A stretch of 64,000 nt of DNA from Atriophallophorus winterbourni (lineage: Eukaryota > Platyhelminthes > Trematoda > Plagiorchiida > Microphallidae): positions 20,418 to 84,417 of the forward strand of contig JACCGJ010018819.1 of assembly GCA_013407085.1 (NCBI GenBank), given 5' to 3'. Made by a program: the position numbers and the translations under genes. Below the pieces are notes generated by a model, which saw only the letters and a list, made by a program, of their open reading frames with translations, made no database searches and was not told the DNA's origin. Of this stretch, positions 45,125 through 57,400 are shown one piece after another (position 1 is the stretch's first letter; every line of letters begins with the position of its first letter).

Positions 45125-45235
45125 ATCCTGATCTTACGGTCCCTACCTGATGAGTGCAAACAGCACGAAATCGTTCGTGGGGCGTGTGACGGAAAAGCAT
45201 GCAAATGTATATTTTGTTTGCTTTTTTCATTGTGA
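45125..45235 (+). repeat. Family C repeat with hammerhead core
   Basis: It is related to 43165-43255 and more distantly to family B (same order of core elements and AAACA loop, different stems). The tail GGAAAAGCATGCAAATG is shared between the two family C copies. Confidence 0.6.
45141..45182 (+). ncRNA. Predicted hammerhead ribozyme, family C
   Basis: Stem I CCCTAC (45141-45146) pairs with GTGGGG (45177-45182), six pairs with one G-U. CTGATGA is at 45147-45153. Stem II GTGC (45154-45157) and GCAC (45163-45166) pair perfectly around AAACA. GAAA is at 45167-45170. Predicted NUH is UUC with cleavage after C45176. Stem III (A45170 to U45175) is only one pair with a four-base loop, the weak point of the model. 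Confidence 0.6.
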
Positions 45236-45765
45236 AAATAGGATTTCGTGAAGTTGGGGGAGCAACAATCCCCGGAAAATATCAGATTGTTGGTTTGAAT
45301 AATTTGTATAATTTAGACAATTCTAGGATATAATTATGCTCGGATGTGTATTCTGGATGACATCAGAAACATTGTATCTATGACCGTAAATCAAACAAAT
45401 CTAGCCGACTACGTGTGTCAAAATACAAGTGTTTGATTTATATCTTTTCACGGTTTGTTAACACTCACAGATAATCTATCATTGCATATATTCATCATCT
45501 CTTGTAAACCTCTTAACCGAGAACTCTCCGTCTAATTCCAATGGTAAGAAATGAGCGTTGTTGTAGACACCTTAATCATTAATGTCCAACAAATATTTTG
45601 ATGTAAATTTAAAATACATCTTGTCATATAGCCGGTGCTCATGTGAGGGTAAATTAAAACAGATCGTGTGAGAGGATAGAATTTCACCAGGGCTCTCTGT
45701 AGTCTGTACCAAATTTGTACAATGTGATGGCAAGAAAGTGGAATTAACCACATTTTGCCAAACGT

Positions 45766-45838
45766 GCAATCACAACGGGGATCGAACCACGGACCACTCG
45801 GAGGAGAAACGTGCTATCCGCTACACAACTAGAGCATT
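45766..45838 (-). repeat. tRNA-like sequence (probable tRNA-derived SINE head)
   Basis: The minus strand has an A-box-like TAGTTGTGTAGCGG and a near-perfect B box GGTTCGATCCC at tRNA-like spacing. The acceptor stem does not pair, so it is not a functional tRNA gene. Confidence 0.45.
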
Positions 45839-46229
45839 CCTGGTGCATGCAAAGAGTGTATAAAAATTGAATGAACTTTTGAATCGTGCACTCAGTTGCA
45901 CGACAAACATCATTGGCTTTCTTGGATGGCTGTGCAAATTTTTTTATAATACTCGGCATATATTTGCATTTTGTTGATTAGAATTTTTCCATTTCAAATG
46001 GAATTTTTCCCGAGATTTTGAAAACTGTGAAGATAAAAATTAAATTTTGCTTGCAAACGAATTCCAATAAGGCTGCCTGACTACTCATTAATCTTTTGCT
46101 ATCTGCGGTCGAAAATATGCACGCGCAAATTGAGAGAAACCCCGATCGTCATCAACGAGCGATGTCACCATTGAAGCACTAGTGTGAGGTGCATGCATCA
46201 GATAGATCGCTTGGATTCCACGGATCTAA

Positions 46230-46735
46230 TTTATTAAAACTCCTGAAGTGAAAATGGCAACTTATACTCTCATGCTTGAACATCATCGTCACGTCTACAG
46301 AATGGAGAATGGTCGTATTTCCAAAGATCTACATTATGGTGAGTTAAAATCAGGAAATCGACCGTTCGGCAGACCGCACTTGCAAAAGAGATATGAAGGC
46401 TCTCGAAATTGACCCCGCTAGTTGGAAAGAACTTGCTCTTGACCGCTGACCTTAGAGACATTGTGTAAAGCGTCGTCTGCAAGCTGGGGAGGAGAAGATA
46501 CAGCCCTTGCCTGCTGAACGCAGATCACGCCGCCGGCGTTCAACTGACGCCGATCGACGGAGTAGTGCCTATCGTTGCGAGCGCTGCTGGAGAGATTTTT
46601 CCTCCCAAATCGGACTGTTTAGTCATTCGAAAAGCCGTGGAACATTAAAAAATCGCGCGATTGTGAAGCAGGTCCATAGTCGGCATCGACCGAAGGAGGC
46701 CAACAACAACTCTTCGGTACATTTCAATTGTTAAG
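46230..46735 (+). mobile_element. Non-LTR retrotransposon C-terminal remnant with zinc-finger end
   Basis: HVYRMENGRISKDLHYGELKSGNRPFGRPHLQ, then an interrupted LEIDP..W..LALDR region, then AERRSRRRRS and RCERCWRDFSSQIGLFSHSKS. The ME.GRI.KDLLYGEL..G.RP.GRP motif and a terminal C-x2-C...H finger are typical of LINE ORF2 ends. Stops in the middle mark it as dead. Confidence 0.8.
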
Positions 46736-46819
46736 ACAGTAAACATTTATCCACCTCACGGTAACCATTAACACAAACGACTAACTGCAAACAAAATTTA
46801 CATAATCCTCGAGCCATTG

Positions 46820-47015
46820 ACCAGGATACCTTATGTGATTCTGTGTTGGAACATCATGGTTCGTTGTACGAACGCTAATCAACAGTGGCTTCAAAGTCTA
46901 AATTTGTTTACCACTGAATCTAAACTTACGGTCTCCACCTGATGACCGAAAACCATCGAGAAACCGGTTGTGGTATGTAAGTGCGGGGCATGTGAGCAAC
47001 ACTTTACTTTTACAT
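46820..47015 (+). repeat. Family B repeat, copy B5
   Basis: Here the body (TTGACCAGGATACCTTATG, GGTTCGTTGTACGAACG, AACAGTGGCTTCAAAG, TTTGTTTACCACTGAA) precedes the ribozyme, and the TGTGAGCAACACTTTACTTT tail follows. Compared with B2 the unit is circularly permuted, as expected if the family is copied from tandem or circular templates. Confidence 0.78.
46926..46980 (+). ncRNA. Predicted type I hammerhead ribozyme (best stem I copy)
   Basis: Outer stem I TTAC (46926-46929) with GTAA (46977-46980). Inner stem I CCAC (46935-46938) with GTGG (46970-46973). CTGATGA 46939-46945. Stem II CGA/TCG (46947-46949 and 46956-46958). GAAA 46960-46963. Palindromic stem III ACCGGT (46963-46968). NUH GUU, with cleavage predicted after U46969. 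All core bases are consensus. Stem II sequence differs from B1 but still pairs, a compensatory-looking change. Confidence 0.7.
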
Positions 47016-48805
47016 CAACTAAGTTGAACAAGATCGACAACGTATGTATAGCATTGGTGGCGTCTCCCGTAAGTACACTTCACTATCCCTTCATGCGGGT
47101 TGCCGTGGAAAATTGGAAACATTGAAGATTAGTTTCAGTGAACCAACTTGACATTTACCTCAAGGGCCTGGATCCGGTAAGCTGTGACTGCTTCGGCAAT
47201 GAACTTTGAGCGAATTACACCAACACCTGACTTGTGATGAGACTTTGACTGATAAATTTAAGGCGTGTGAACGATAAAATCTTTAAATTATCATTAACGA
47301 TACATTGGTTATCGGATTCCTGAATTGCTATACAATAACATCCACACTGTGCCCTCATTAGGTTTCCACTTATCCCACGGAACACAACGAAATTCTTGAA
47401 CAGCTGTCTAACCTAGTACAGTTTGCACTTGCCTTCTACTGACATCTGAGATTTTTCAAATAATATATGTATATAAAATGAATTAGAAGTACTATAACCA
47501 ATTTTCCTTTATCTAAGGGATGGGGATGTGAGCACCACAATATATTTCTTTGATCTTGTTCTACATTTATCGAGCAAAAGCAAAAAAACTAATTCGAGTA
47601 CGTTTACACCATAATGTCGGGAAATGTGATTGATGAACTACTTTTATCTTGCAAAGCGTTGAAACAACTGCTTGCTACTGTTAACCAGTTTAAGATGATT
47701 CTTTGTAAAAGAACGTGATCTGTGACTGCAATATAGACCTATATGGAAACCTATGGAAAATAACAGAGGTGGCAATCGGTTTCCAGACTCACTTTCGTCC
47801 CCGTTTTGATAGTTGGCATATTTCGGCCTCAAATGTGTTCCGAATTCAGCAACCACGTCACTACGTCACACGACAGTTTAAAAGTAATTGAAGCTGGAAC
47901 AAGCAACACTTAAAATTCGATTTCTGTGTGCAAATAAACACATGCACATACACACACACCGACACGCTAACACCCGCACCCACGCATCGAGCGATATTCG
48001 GGATGCAGGTCATTTAAGGGAGTGCACAAACACGCACATGAGGGAATCGCTGATAGGATGGCAAAGAAGTTAACCACGTTGTGCAGCCTAATTCCACCAA
48101 TGATAATAGACACGGCCTCAGTGGGTTTTTCTTGTAAAAGCATCTGATTAATGTGTCACGTGATACACACACTAAATCATGTTTCTGAATTTCCACCCAC
48201 AAATTTCCATACTCAATTTTATTGATCTGAATTGGGGTTAACCATTTTGGTCGCTACAATTTGATTGCTGCTCACATCCACCGCTCCGTTTGAATTCACA
48301 CAGCGACACATCCACAGTGACCTCATATTGACCTTCTAACACCTACACCCTGAGAGTCACTCGCTAAAAATTGTCAGAGCCTTGTGAGCAAATTGGTGCA
48401 CGTAAGGATATAAAGACCTTTGGCATACGACATTCTCGTGTGGAGTGGTATCGTAACGTGTTCTCTGTTACGTTGTTGCACTAGGAAATCTTTGCTGGAA
48501 AAACTCACGCGATTTTAACATAGTACCATTTCTTACGCCGAAGCTAGATGCATACAATGCACAAATATATTTAAAGATTTGTCGGGGATTTTAAGTGACT
48601 TATTGTATAAACTTCTCCATTTAGAGGTAATCATTAATCTGATCGAATTTTGAAATCACACTGAAAGCCTTCGTTTTTTCGATTTTTGTGCAGTAGAGAA
48701 TTGACTTTGATAGATAATTGAATCCGTCCACACCGCGTGAAAGTAACATCTTTCCAATGTTTGTTCTTCAGATGTCAGTTACATTCGAGGTGAGTTATTA
48801 CGTAT
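47016..48805. other. Sequence without supported genes
   Basis: It contains a short family B body piece at about 47517-47555 (AAGGGATGGGGATGTGAGCA) and a CA-rich run near 47940-47985. Otherwise nothing is recognised. Confidence 0.35.
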
Positions 48806-48810
48806 AATTT

Positions 48811-48830
48811 TATGTATGTATGTATGTATT

Positions 48831-48864
<34 letters not shown>

Positions 48865-48930
48865 TGTATGTATGTATGTATGTATGTATGTATGTATGTA
48901 TGTATGTATGTATGTATGTATATATGTATG
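48811..48930. repeat. (ATGT)n tetranucleotide microsatellite
   Basis: About 28 tandem TATG units, with a (CATG) end at 48928-48942. The repeat is open in several frames on both strands, producing meaningless MYVC and HTYI peptides. Confidence 0.97.
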
Positions 48931-49079
48931 CATGCATGCATGCACGCGTATTTGCGGCAGTTCAACCTGATATGCGCCAATAGAGTTCAGACGGGTGACC
49001 ACGCAGATGTGTGGTGTGGGAAAGATGATAGTTTATTTGATTAAGCACGGTCCAAATGAAGATTAGTGCTCCTCGCTGT

Positions 49080-50245
49080 CGTCTATATTGGGCTGAATTC
49101 AATTTCAATATTCTAAGTTAGATAGTTAGATAGTCTCAGGACTAGCTTTGTCGGTCTGCGCAGTGGAGTTTACAAGATCTGAATATTTTTTCAACCAATG
49201 ATCCCATGCTGCTGGGCAGATTTAGGTTGAAATCATTTAGCAGATTATATTGGCGTCGAACGAACCTAGAGCTCTTCCGAGGGAACCCAACTTGCTTTCA
49301 GCTTTACTGGTAGCGAGTCGACATTTCATTGAGTCTCCCAAGTCAGACTAAATAATCACACCCAAAAAATTTTCAAAAGAGTCGGGTTGAATAAGAGTTC
49401 GACCTATATAATATTGGTTGTTCAACTTGCTGTTGAGCGATAATAAGCTACATTTCGTGGTATTCAGTGGCATTTTGTTCTCATGGGAACAGGCATAAAT
49501 CATGTTGAAATCCCGTTGTAGGCGATGTATGTCAACAGTGGGGTTTATCTTTCGCCAAAGCTTTGCGTCATCTGCGAAATAAGCACTAGCGACTGTACTC
49601 TAGCAGGTATCTCGTTTATGTAAATTAAAACAATAGCGGTCCGAGGACCAATCCTTGTGGGACACCGTAAGCAACTTGAATTGACTCGGATAGCTCAGTT
49701 TTGACTCGCGCGTACATCTAGGATATTAACCATTATTTCATCCATGCGTGCAGTTTATCATCTATTCCATGGGCGAGGAGGAGTTTTGACAAGAGCAGTT
49801 CGTGATTGATACGATCAAATGCTTTAGAGAAATTAATATGTATTACGTCCACTGATTTGCAAGGATCCAGTAGCTGAGACCAAGATTCTTTTGCTAACAG
49901 GCAGTTTTTCAGGCAAGATTATTTTTTCATGAATATATACTGTGCTTCAGCGATTAAGTCATTGTTCACAAAATGATTCAGCAAGCATCAGCTATGATAG
50001 ATTTCATTATTCTAGATAAACTGGTATTAAAGCTGAAGGACGAGAGTTTCACGGATTTTTCCTTTCACCGCCATTGTAGATCGGACTGATGAAGGCAGTT
50101 TTCCAAATGTTAGGCACGAAATTGTGCTCAAACATTATCTTGAACAAGTCGGACGTCGGTATTGCCATTTCGGATGACGTGTTATGCAAGAGTTCGAGGT
50201 GTATATTGCCTATTCCGGGTGAACCTGTTTTCTTTTTTGTCGTTA
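49080..50245 (-). mobile_element. CR1/Jockey-like LINE RT domain remnant
   Basis: The minus strand translates across frames to NTSSEMAIPTSDLFKIMFEH..VPNIWKTAFISPIY.GGER (RT start), then YGVPQGLVLGPLLF (motif B), a CLFRR.RKALAKDKP equivalent of the FADDAKLW region, HDLCLFP.EQNATEYHEM and the C-terminal LRRALGRFDA-like part. Many stops and frameshifts. Opposite orientation to the 3' remnant at 41195-41520. Confidence 0.8.
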
Positions 50246-50340
50246 ATTTTGTTTTAACAACCCGAAGAATTCGCAGGATGGAGCTGTTAGATGAACCTTA
50301 TATAACAGTGGTTTCGAAGTCGTTGTTTTAATTACAGTGA
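50246..50340 (+). repeat. Family B body fragment
   Basis: ATGAACCTTATATAACAGTGGTTTCGAAGT matches the 3' part of the family B body. The ribozyme is absent. Confidence 0.5.
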
Positions 50341-53300
50341 TATGGGGACAGACGATTCAAGTAACTACGCTGTTATCAAGAAAGATAGCAAAATTTAACT
50401 AATCCTAAGTTTAAAATTTGTGAATGCAGATATTTTAGTTTAAATTATAAAGTAATTCATCAAAATTTAATCTGAAGATTATAAAATTGATTTGCTAATA
50501 AAATAAAATTAATCTACGAGCTATTTCAAATCGAAGGATTGTCGAACACGAATTGAATCGATGCCCACGACCGTATGTAAGCTGCTACGACCAGATCGAG
50601 CTAAGAATAGAAACGCGGAATGTGACCTTGGGAACGGTTGCGATTGGATGATGATTTAAATGTAGCAAATTCGATCGTCACGACATTAACAGATTCGGTA
50701 AATTGATGGAATCATCGTAGCTAAATAGTCTATTGATGGTATAAAACATACCTTATGGTTGAACCTAGTCTAATTTTAGTATTTTGGTGAGCGCTTATAA
50801 AAGCATTTCGGGGATTGCGACATAGCATTGATCCAATCCGTTAAAGATTTTCATGAATGTGATTCTGACTGGTAGCATGTAAGACGCTTGGATTCAACAT
50901 GACAATTTAGGGGTTGTATGAGAGTGCATTCCCGTAAAGCTGCGGTCTATAATAATGCAGCCCAGCCCAGATTTGACGCATTCTGCAAGTCAGGCACTGT
51001 GATATAATGTCTTTGAGAATATACCGCTAATCACGTATCTCAACATTTCATCATGAAGCTACTCAACATTTCGATACTTACAATTTCACGAGAGACTATT
51101 TACGCACAAACGCAACACCCTAATAAGAAAAATTTCTATCGGTAAATTTATAGGTTATAATTTTGAAAGACCACGAAGTATTACAATTAGAGTTGATTCT
51201 TCGTACCTATCCTTGGTCAAACCGATCGTAAAATCAAAATATCACCTTATAGCATTTGTGCAAGATCGAAATGCTGTACAGCGACGCGCTCGGATAGAAA
51301 GATAAACCACGTACCCGGATGTCACACTTATTCTGATAAGTGGTTGCAGGTATTGTAAATTCGCGTATAAACCCACAATGTGAACACTGTATTGTCAACC
51401 ATACTACAACCTTTGTGAATTCTCCAAGCAGACAATGCACAAATGCGGTGGAAATCCTGCATGAACTGCAAGCGGAAATGTAAAAGAATGGTGTGTACAC
51501 AGTTGTGCTTGCCAACCTTGTCGATGAGGTTTAGTGATAGCAGTGAATGTGAGTAACACAAAACATTGCTTAACTCCAAGCCATTTAGCAATATCTCTCC
51601 TCACATGTTTGAGTGAGATTCCACCCTCGAATGCATTGAAAACGAAAAAAAATATTTTTTCATTAGGGACGACTTAATCTTTCTAACACCAAAATGTCTA
51701 GGCTTCTGAAGCGTAAACAAATTTAGGCTTACATTTGGACGGTCAACGTTCGAATCTCGCCCGGGTGCAAATGTCAGGGAACGTACTTAACCTCCATGCC
51801 CACTATACGCAAATGTAAAAAGGGGTACGTACAATATGTAGAAAATAACGGTCGCAGCCATGCATCATGTCACCAGGGTGAGTTCATATAACTTCTAAAG
51901 TTCCGTGACAAGAAAACCGTAGATAAACATGGACTCTATTGGCTACGAGGAAGGACAAGGGATAAAAATATAACAATCTTAGTAAAATAGGGACATCACT
52001 GTCAGAACATGCAAAGCAAGAGAAGATGGGAAAATAGAATAGTGAGTCATTTCCATATATCACATTCGTCTTCTGTTAAACTCTTAGGCAAAAATTAACA
52101 GACGGATTATAACTAATTTTTAAAATTGAAGTCAACTGACCGGACTCCAAAAGCAGAACCCGTCAACGTGAAAGAAATGTATCAATGGAAATCTAGTCTA
52201 AGGCAGAGAATAGGCACAAAATTTAGATGAATTGAAAAAAATGTATTCAATTTTAAATGATAAAGGGATCTCGGGTTATTGCATTAAATTAAAGGATTTT
52301 TGATGGGCGAGAAACGGGTAAATCACGCCTCCTACGGTCACCACCCAATCAGGGATCAAATGCGTTACGACATAATTTGATCAGACCATATCGGTACAGA
52401 GTTAACCCGTATATATTCAATCTACACAGATTTTAACAGCTAACCTACAATGGTTCAGGCACTCAGATTAAAAGAAGTATCTTCAGATGTTTTAAAATGT
52501 ATGAGGTCGAACCATACACGTGCGAAAATATGGAAATGGTTTAAATTTCTTTCATAAGTTGGTTTTTTTAAGCGTACTATCACCGATTTAAGATGCATGC
52601 CGTGTGGCATTAGACGCTAGCATGGATTTGTTTCAAACGTGCCTCTTGCTTACAGGTCAATTTGCATGAAAAGCTTTTAGGATTGTTTCCATTTTTCAAC
52701 GAATTAAAAGTAAAGTGGATTAAAATCAACCCTTTAATAGCGTCTTCCTAGGGAACTAAATATTCCGCGTTAACGATTTATTTCAACCTGTTTCATCGAC
52801 CGTAATGAAATGAAAGATCAGCATGTTACTAATTTAAAATAAGTAGCCAAATAACCTATTTTTCTAACAACTAAAATCACTGTACATTTTTCTAGCGAAC
52901 AAAATATTTCGACCAAACGATTTAGCTCATGGTCGTATTCCAAAGCATATTTATATCAAAATTTGCTAATCGTGTCGGTAAATTAAAATAGCACGAATAG
53001 CAAAATGGCTTTGTTTCAAACTGGATACCAGCACAAACGAATTTATGTGAACTCAATGTATTAGTTTTGCCTACCGATTCGTAAATTATCCTACTCTATA
53101 CTTTAGATACTTTAAAGTAATAAAAGAAATACGATCGTGCATAAAATCTAAACTACTGAGTTTCGGAGAAGCTATGCGGCGATATTACTCTGTGGAAGCA
53201 TTTAAAACTGTTTGGTCCGCATACGATTGGTTCAGATTGTGAGCTGTACTTTTCGAGTCAGTCAGCAGTCACCGAGTGGAATTGAATATTTCACGTACAG

Positions 53301-54428
53301 CGCTGATGTCTATAAACGGAGACATTCTCGAAATTGGGGATTCGTTCTGTTCAAGATATTGCCCACACGAATAAACGAAGTTGATACTAATAATCAATTC
53401 GGTTTTTCATCAACGGCCCAATAAAGAACTCCTGTGGTGGAATACTTATATACATAATATTGGTAGTGACATTTTTTAAATCACAATAAGCATCTGCTTC
53501 TTCAGTAGAAGTACAAGTCAGGCATTTATAGAAAACGAATTTATCTTTAATGGTCTTCAGATGTAAGTTTGAAATTTTGTGGGCTGGTATAAGATGAGGT
53601 GTCCTTGAAGCCAAACAATCCAACAAATAAGCAATAACCCTTTCTTGGTGTCGTAGCGGAAGATTGGTAGTGTTTCTGTTGCAGAGACTCAATCAGTTTA
53701 ATAGGAGAAAACTTGAAATATAAATGAAACTTTCAGCGATTCAACACCAAAGAATCGCTTTAATTTATCAAGATCCTGTTAAAAGAAAAAAGAAAACGCT
53801 ACCTCCTGTGAAATGTGAGAATAAACTATGGGCTATCCCACACTGCGAGACAAACTAGCACTCATGATAGTGAGGTACGCAAGGCTAGAAGAATCAGATG
53901 ATAAATAACAGAGATATGGTTGATAATGTACGAAATCATGTAAAAAGTGTCAGATTCACATTTCGCAATTTGGGTACGTATGGAACGCAATGAACTCAGC
54001 ACTCAAGACTACAACCTTTTCTCTTTTAACTATGATTAGACCACGATGTCGACCCATTGTTAAGCTTTCATCTTGTATTTCATTGCTAATATACGAGAAA
54101 ACAAGAAAAAAACAGGATAAAGCTTGCAATATGAAACACTTGAATCCGAAATCTACGATACTATCGTGAAGAAGACAGCACCGCGTTTTGACTTAACCCC
54201 ATCACATAACAGTGTGAAATAGCAGAAACGATGAATTAAAGAATTACAGTCACACAATTTCCAGGAAGAATGGCAATAACCTGCAATCGAGGAGGTGGGG
54301 GACGTGAAAATGAGAGACTCAGTTGGCCGATAGAATAACAATGAACCAAAAAACCAAGTTGCAACGAACAAAACAATGCGACATTTTTGGGTAAGGCTGG
54401 TTTGTTCAGGCGGCTAGAGTTACGGGAA
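50341..54428. other. AT-rich stretch downstream of PDK, no supported gene
   Basis: A B-box-like GTTCGAATCTC occurs near 51751 without a good A box. Open frames at 51234-51604 and 53387-53692 (minus) have no start, domain or splice support. The 3' UTR of PDK lies directly below 54429. Confidence 0.35.
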
Positions 54429-57400
54429 TTACAACCGGCGCCAGTCAGTGCGGAACTGTGGATTGGACCAATCCGCGATAGGGACACCGACAGTTCCGTA
54501 TTGTCGTGCTGACGTTCGATTGAAAACCGGCAGCAGCTCGTCCGCCTCGGCGGCGTTTCGTTTCAAATACACAATCGCATCGGTCCCGTAACCTTCCACA
54601 CTGGCCAACATCAAATCGCCGTTAAAGTATTTGGCGTACAAACGACTCAACGGCAAACCGTACCCGTAACCGGCCAGCGGAGCGTTGGTGTTGGCTTGTT
54701 CGTTGCATACCGAGGAACTGCCATCGTGTTTTGCCGTGGTATAGGTGTACTGGAACACGAAATCCATTTCGGATCGTGCAATGCCTCCGCCTAGGTCGCT
54801 AATCTGTGAAGAAAGAGAGAGAACGATCGCATTTGAATAGATGCTAAAGCGACATGCAGTGACTAATACATTTTATCCGTGGAAACCAAGGGATTACAAC
54901 AAATTTAGTGAGAACCAATGCAATCGCGTGATGAGTGAGCGCGGTTTGTCTGATCTCGACCGTTTGATCACAAGTCTTAGCATAGGCATGAAAATAAAGT
55001 TTGCAATGAATCGGTTATAGCAAGTTTTTGTAACGTTTCGCTTGTGAACACAGAAGCTTCATCAGACCAAGGGTGTCGGTACGAACAGTGTTCAGGTTTA
55101 AATGGCATTTCCTTGACCAATCCCGAGTTCTCTAAGATAGACAGGCGATATCAAGACAATTGATCACCCCCCTACATGCTGTGTTAATCCCTAAATTGTT
55201 TATTTAGTGTGCAGGTGCGAACAGCGTCCGTTGATACACTGCTTACGTAACTCATGTGCACATTAGGTGTTATGCACGTTAATCCTTATCCGCTGCTGAA
55301 CCAAACGCCAGATTGTTGAGATATCTGCCCCATCCACCTTGTTCACTGCATTTGCGCCAGCCTGTTATTGCAACTGCCTCGGCAAGGAGTCTTTCCCTAT
55401 AAGATTTCACACCCCGTCTTATAACTTCCACGTTATCAAGATCTACGCTGTGTCCAGTGTCTAGCATGTGTTCAGCCAGGGCAGAATCCCGAATCAGTGA
55501 TTGATATTCACGTAGATTGCGGGGTTGCTTTCCTACTCGTTTACCCTAGTGCAGCCCAATGTAAAAACCCGCACAACCCTTGTATTTGATTTTGTAGATG
55601 AAGTTAGTCTCGCAACCTAAAGAAGTTTTATCTTTGAGATGCATTAATACGGAGCAGAGTGTTCTACCTCCATTATATGTTACTCTAATACCTGCGTTAT
55701 TTAAGATTCGACTTTATTTTCATGATTATGGACTCCCGATCGGTCTCGAATATTTTCAAATATCTTAGCATAGGAATTCAGCAACAAAAAACAGATCTAA
55801 ACCTTGAGGTCACAAGTAAAATGACACGGAAAATGTAGTCGTTAACGAGTACCTTGAAGGAAGTGTGGCGCATACATTGTTGACAATTTTATATTGCAAT
55901 CGAAACAAAGTAATGAGGCAAGTTCCGGTTGGTGGTGAAACAATAACGAGACAGAAAGCAGTCAGAGATGCTTTTGTGACACATTTTCAGAAATTATTGC
56001 GTTGCCGGATAGTGTGCATATTTGTTTTCAGGGTGTGTTCCCAATATGACCTTAAGAACCGTGGCGCAACGTTTTGAAAATGTTTGTCTCGATCGATAAA
56101 TAATAGGCACCGGTAAAATAAATAGTTTAAAAAAGGTTGAAAATAAGAAATCAGATGCCCTGATATATTGAACACATAGTGTTCTGAGCGTGAAAAAGAA
56201 CGACAAATAACCTCATTGGATAAAAGGAGAGGCAAATAAAAGTTTCCAGTTTAATATTTCGACAGTTTCTGGTTGGAAGCGGCATTGAATATATCAAACA
56301 GACTGAACATAGTCTCAATGTCAAAGCGTTGCTCATCTAGTGTTATAGAAAAGGCCCAACTAATCCTGGAATAGTTGGTAACATCAGACAATGAAAAGCC
56401 ATTTTAAGTAGAGTAATTATCGTGAATGCACACTCTGCACACGAAGTACAAAAACAAACGTCCATTTTGTTTTATTCAATTCCCGACTTCTATAACAGAT
56501 GACTGGTTCTGCGCTCAGCAGATGACAGTGGAATCCATTTCGTTATTGAAATAGCATTGGACTGACAAGTTTGGAATTGAATGGAACAATTAAACCTGTA
56601 ATATTCAAATACGATTTCACAAATTGAATCCATTTCAAGCGTTGAAACACCTTTACTCAACCATTTTGCTTACTAATGAACATAAGACACTGTGACGTTG
56701 ACATAGCATCACGTTTTATCAATATTTCATCAGTTTTGGAGCGGGGCCTTTGAATCGCCTAGCTCAAAATTAATGTTTTCATGCGTTTTTATTTTTTTTC
56801 AGTCTACACGGAACCTTTTGTTTTTGAAACGTTTTCACATGTCGTGAACATGTAAACAAAGGACGTTTGATGCCCCGCTTTAAACGCTGCGCAATATTTT
56901 TTTTGACGGATGGGGAATTTGCTGCGCCGGTCAGAAAAATGCGATAGAAAACTCATACATGCCTGAAGACGGAACCGAAACTGTTTTGATTTTGAACGTG
57001 ACTGGCAATCTCAAATTTTCCCATCAAAGTTTGACGTCCCCCTTATTCGTATTGAAATTCTGTGTTTCAACTATTTTGATTAACTGAAAATTCGTTTTAA
57101 CGAATAAAGTTCTCTTCTTCTTCTTCTTCTAGAAACGCGCAGAGTTGTCGAGAGAAGAAAACTTTGCAACACAAAGACATGATCCACGATCAAAGGTAGG
57201 TTTACTAAGTATTCCTATGAATATCATCTCATCCGAATCTACAAAAAGATCCAAGGAGCACAAAGGACCATGCACAATCGTTAGTGAGTTGTACTCGCAG
57301 AACAAATGTTATAAGAAATGTACCGCCTTTCATTTTCTTCTGCGTACGTCACATTTTGAGTCTATGCTGATCGATATCGAACAGTGAAGCACCCAACTCA

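Noticed and set aside
48775..49044. ORFs on both strands through the (ATGT)n tract
   Set aside because: They are simple translations of a tetranucleotide microsatellite that lacks stops in several frames.
53387..53692. Minus-strand 101-codon ORF (NLPLRHQERVIAYLLDCLAS)
   Set aside because: The composition is protein-like, but there is no start, no splice signals, no recognised family and no neighbouring exon.
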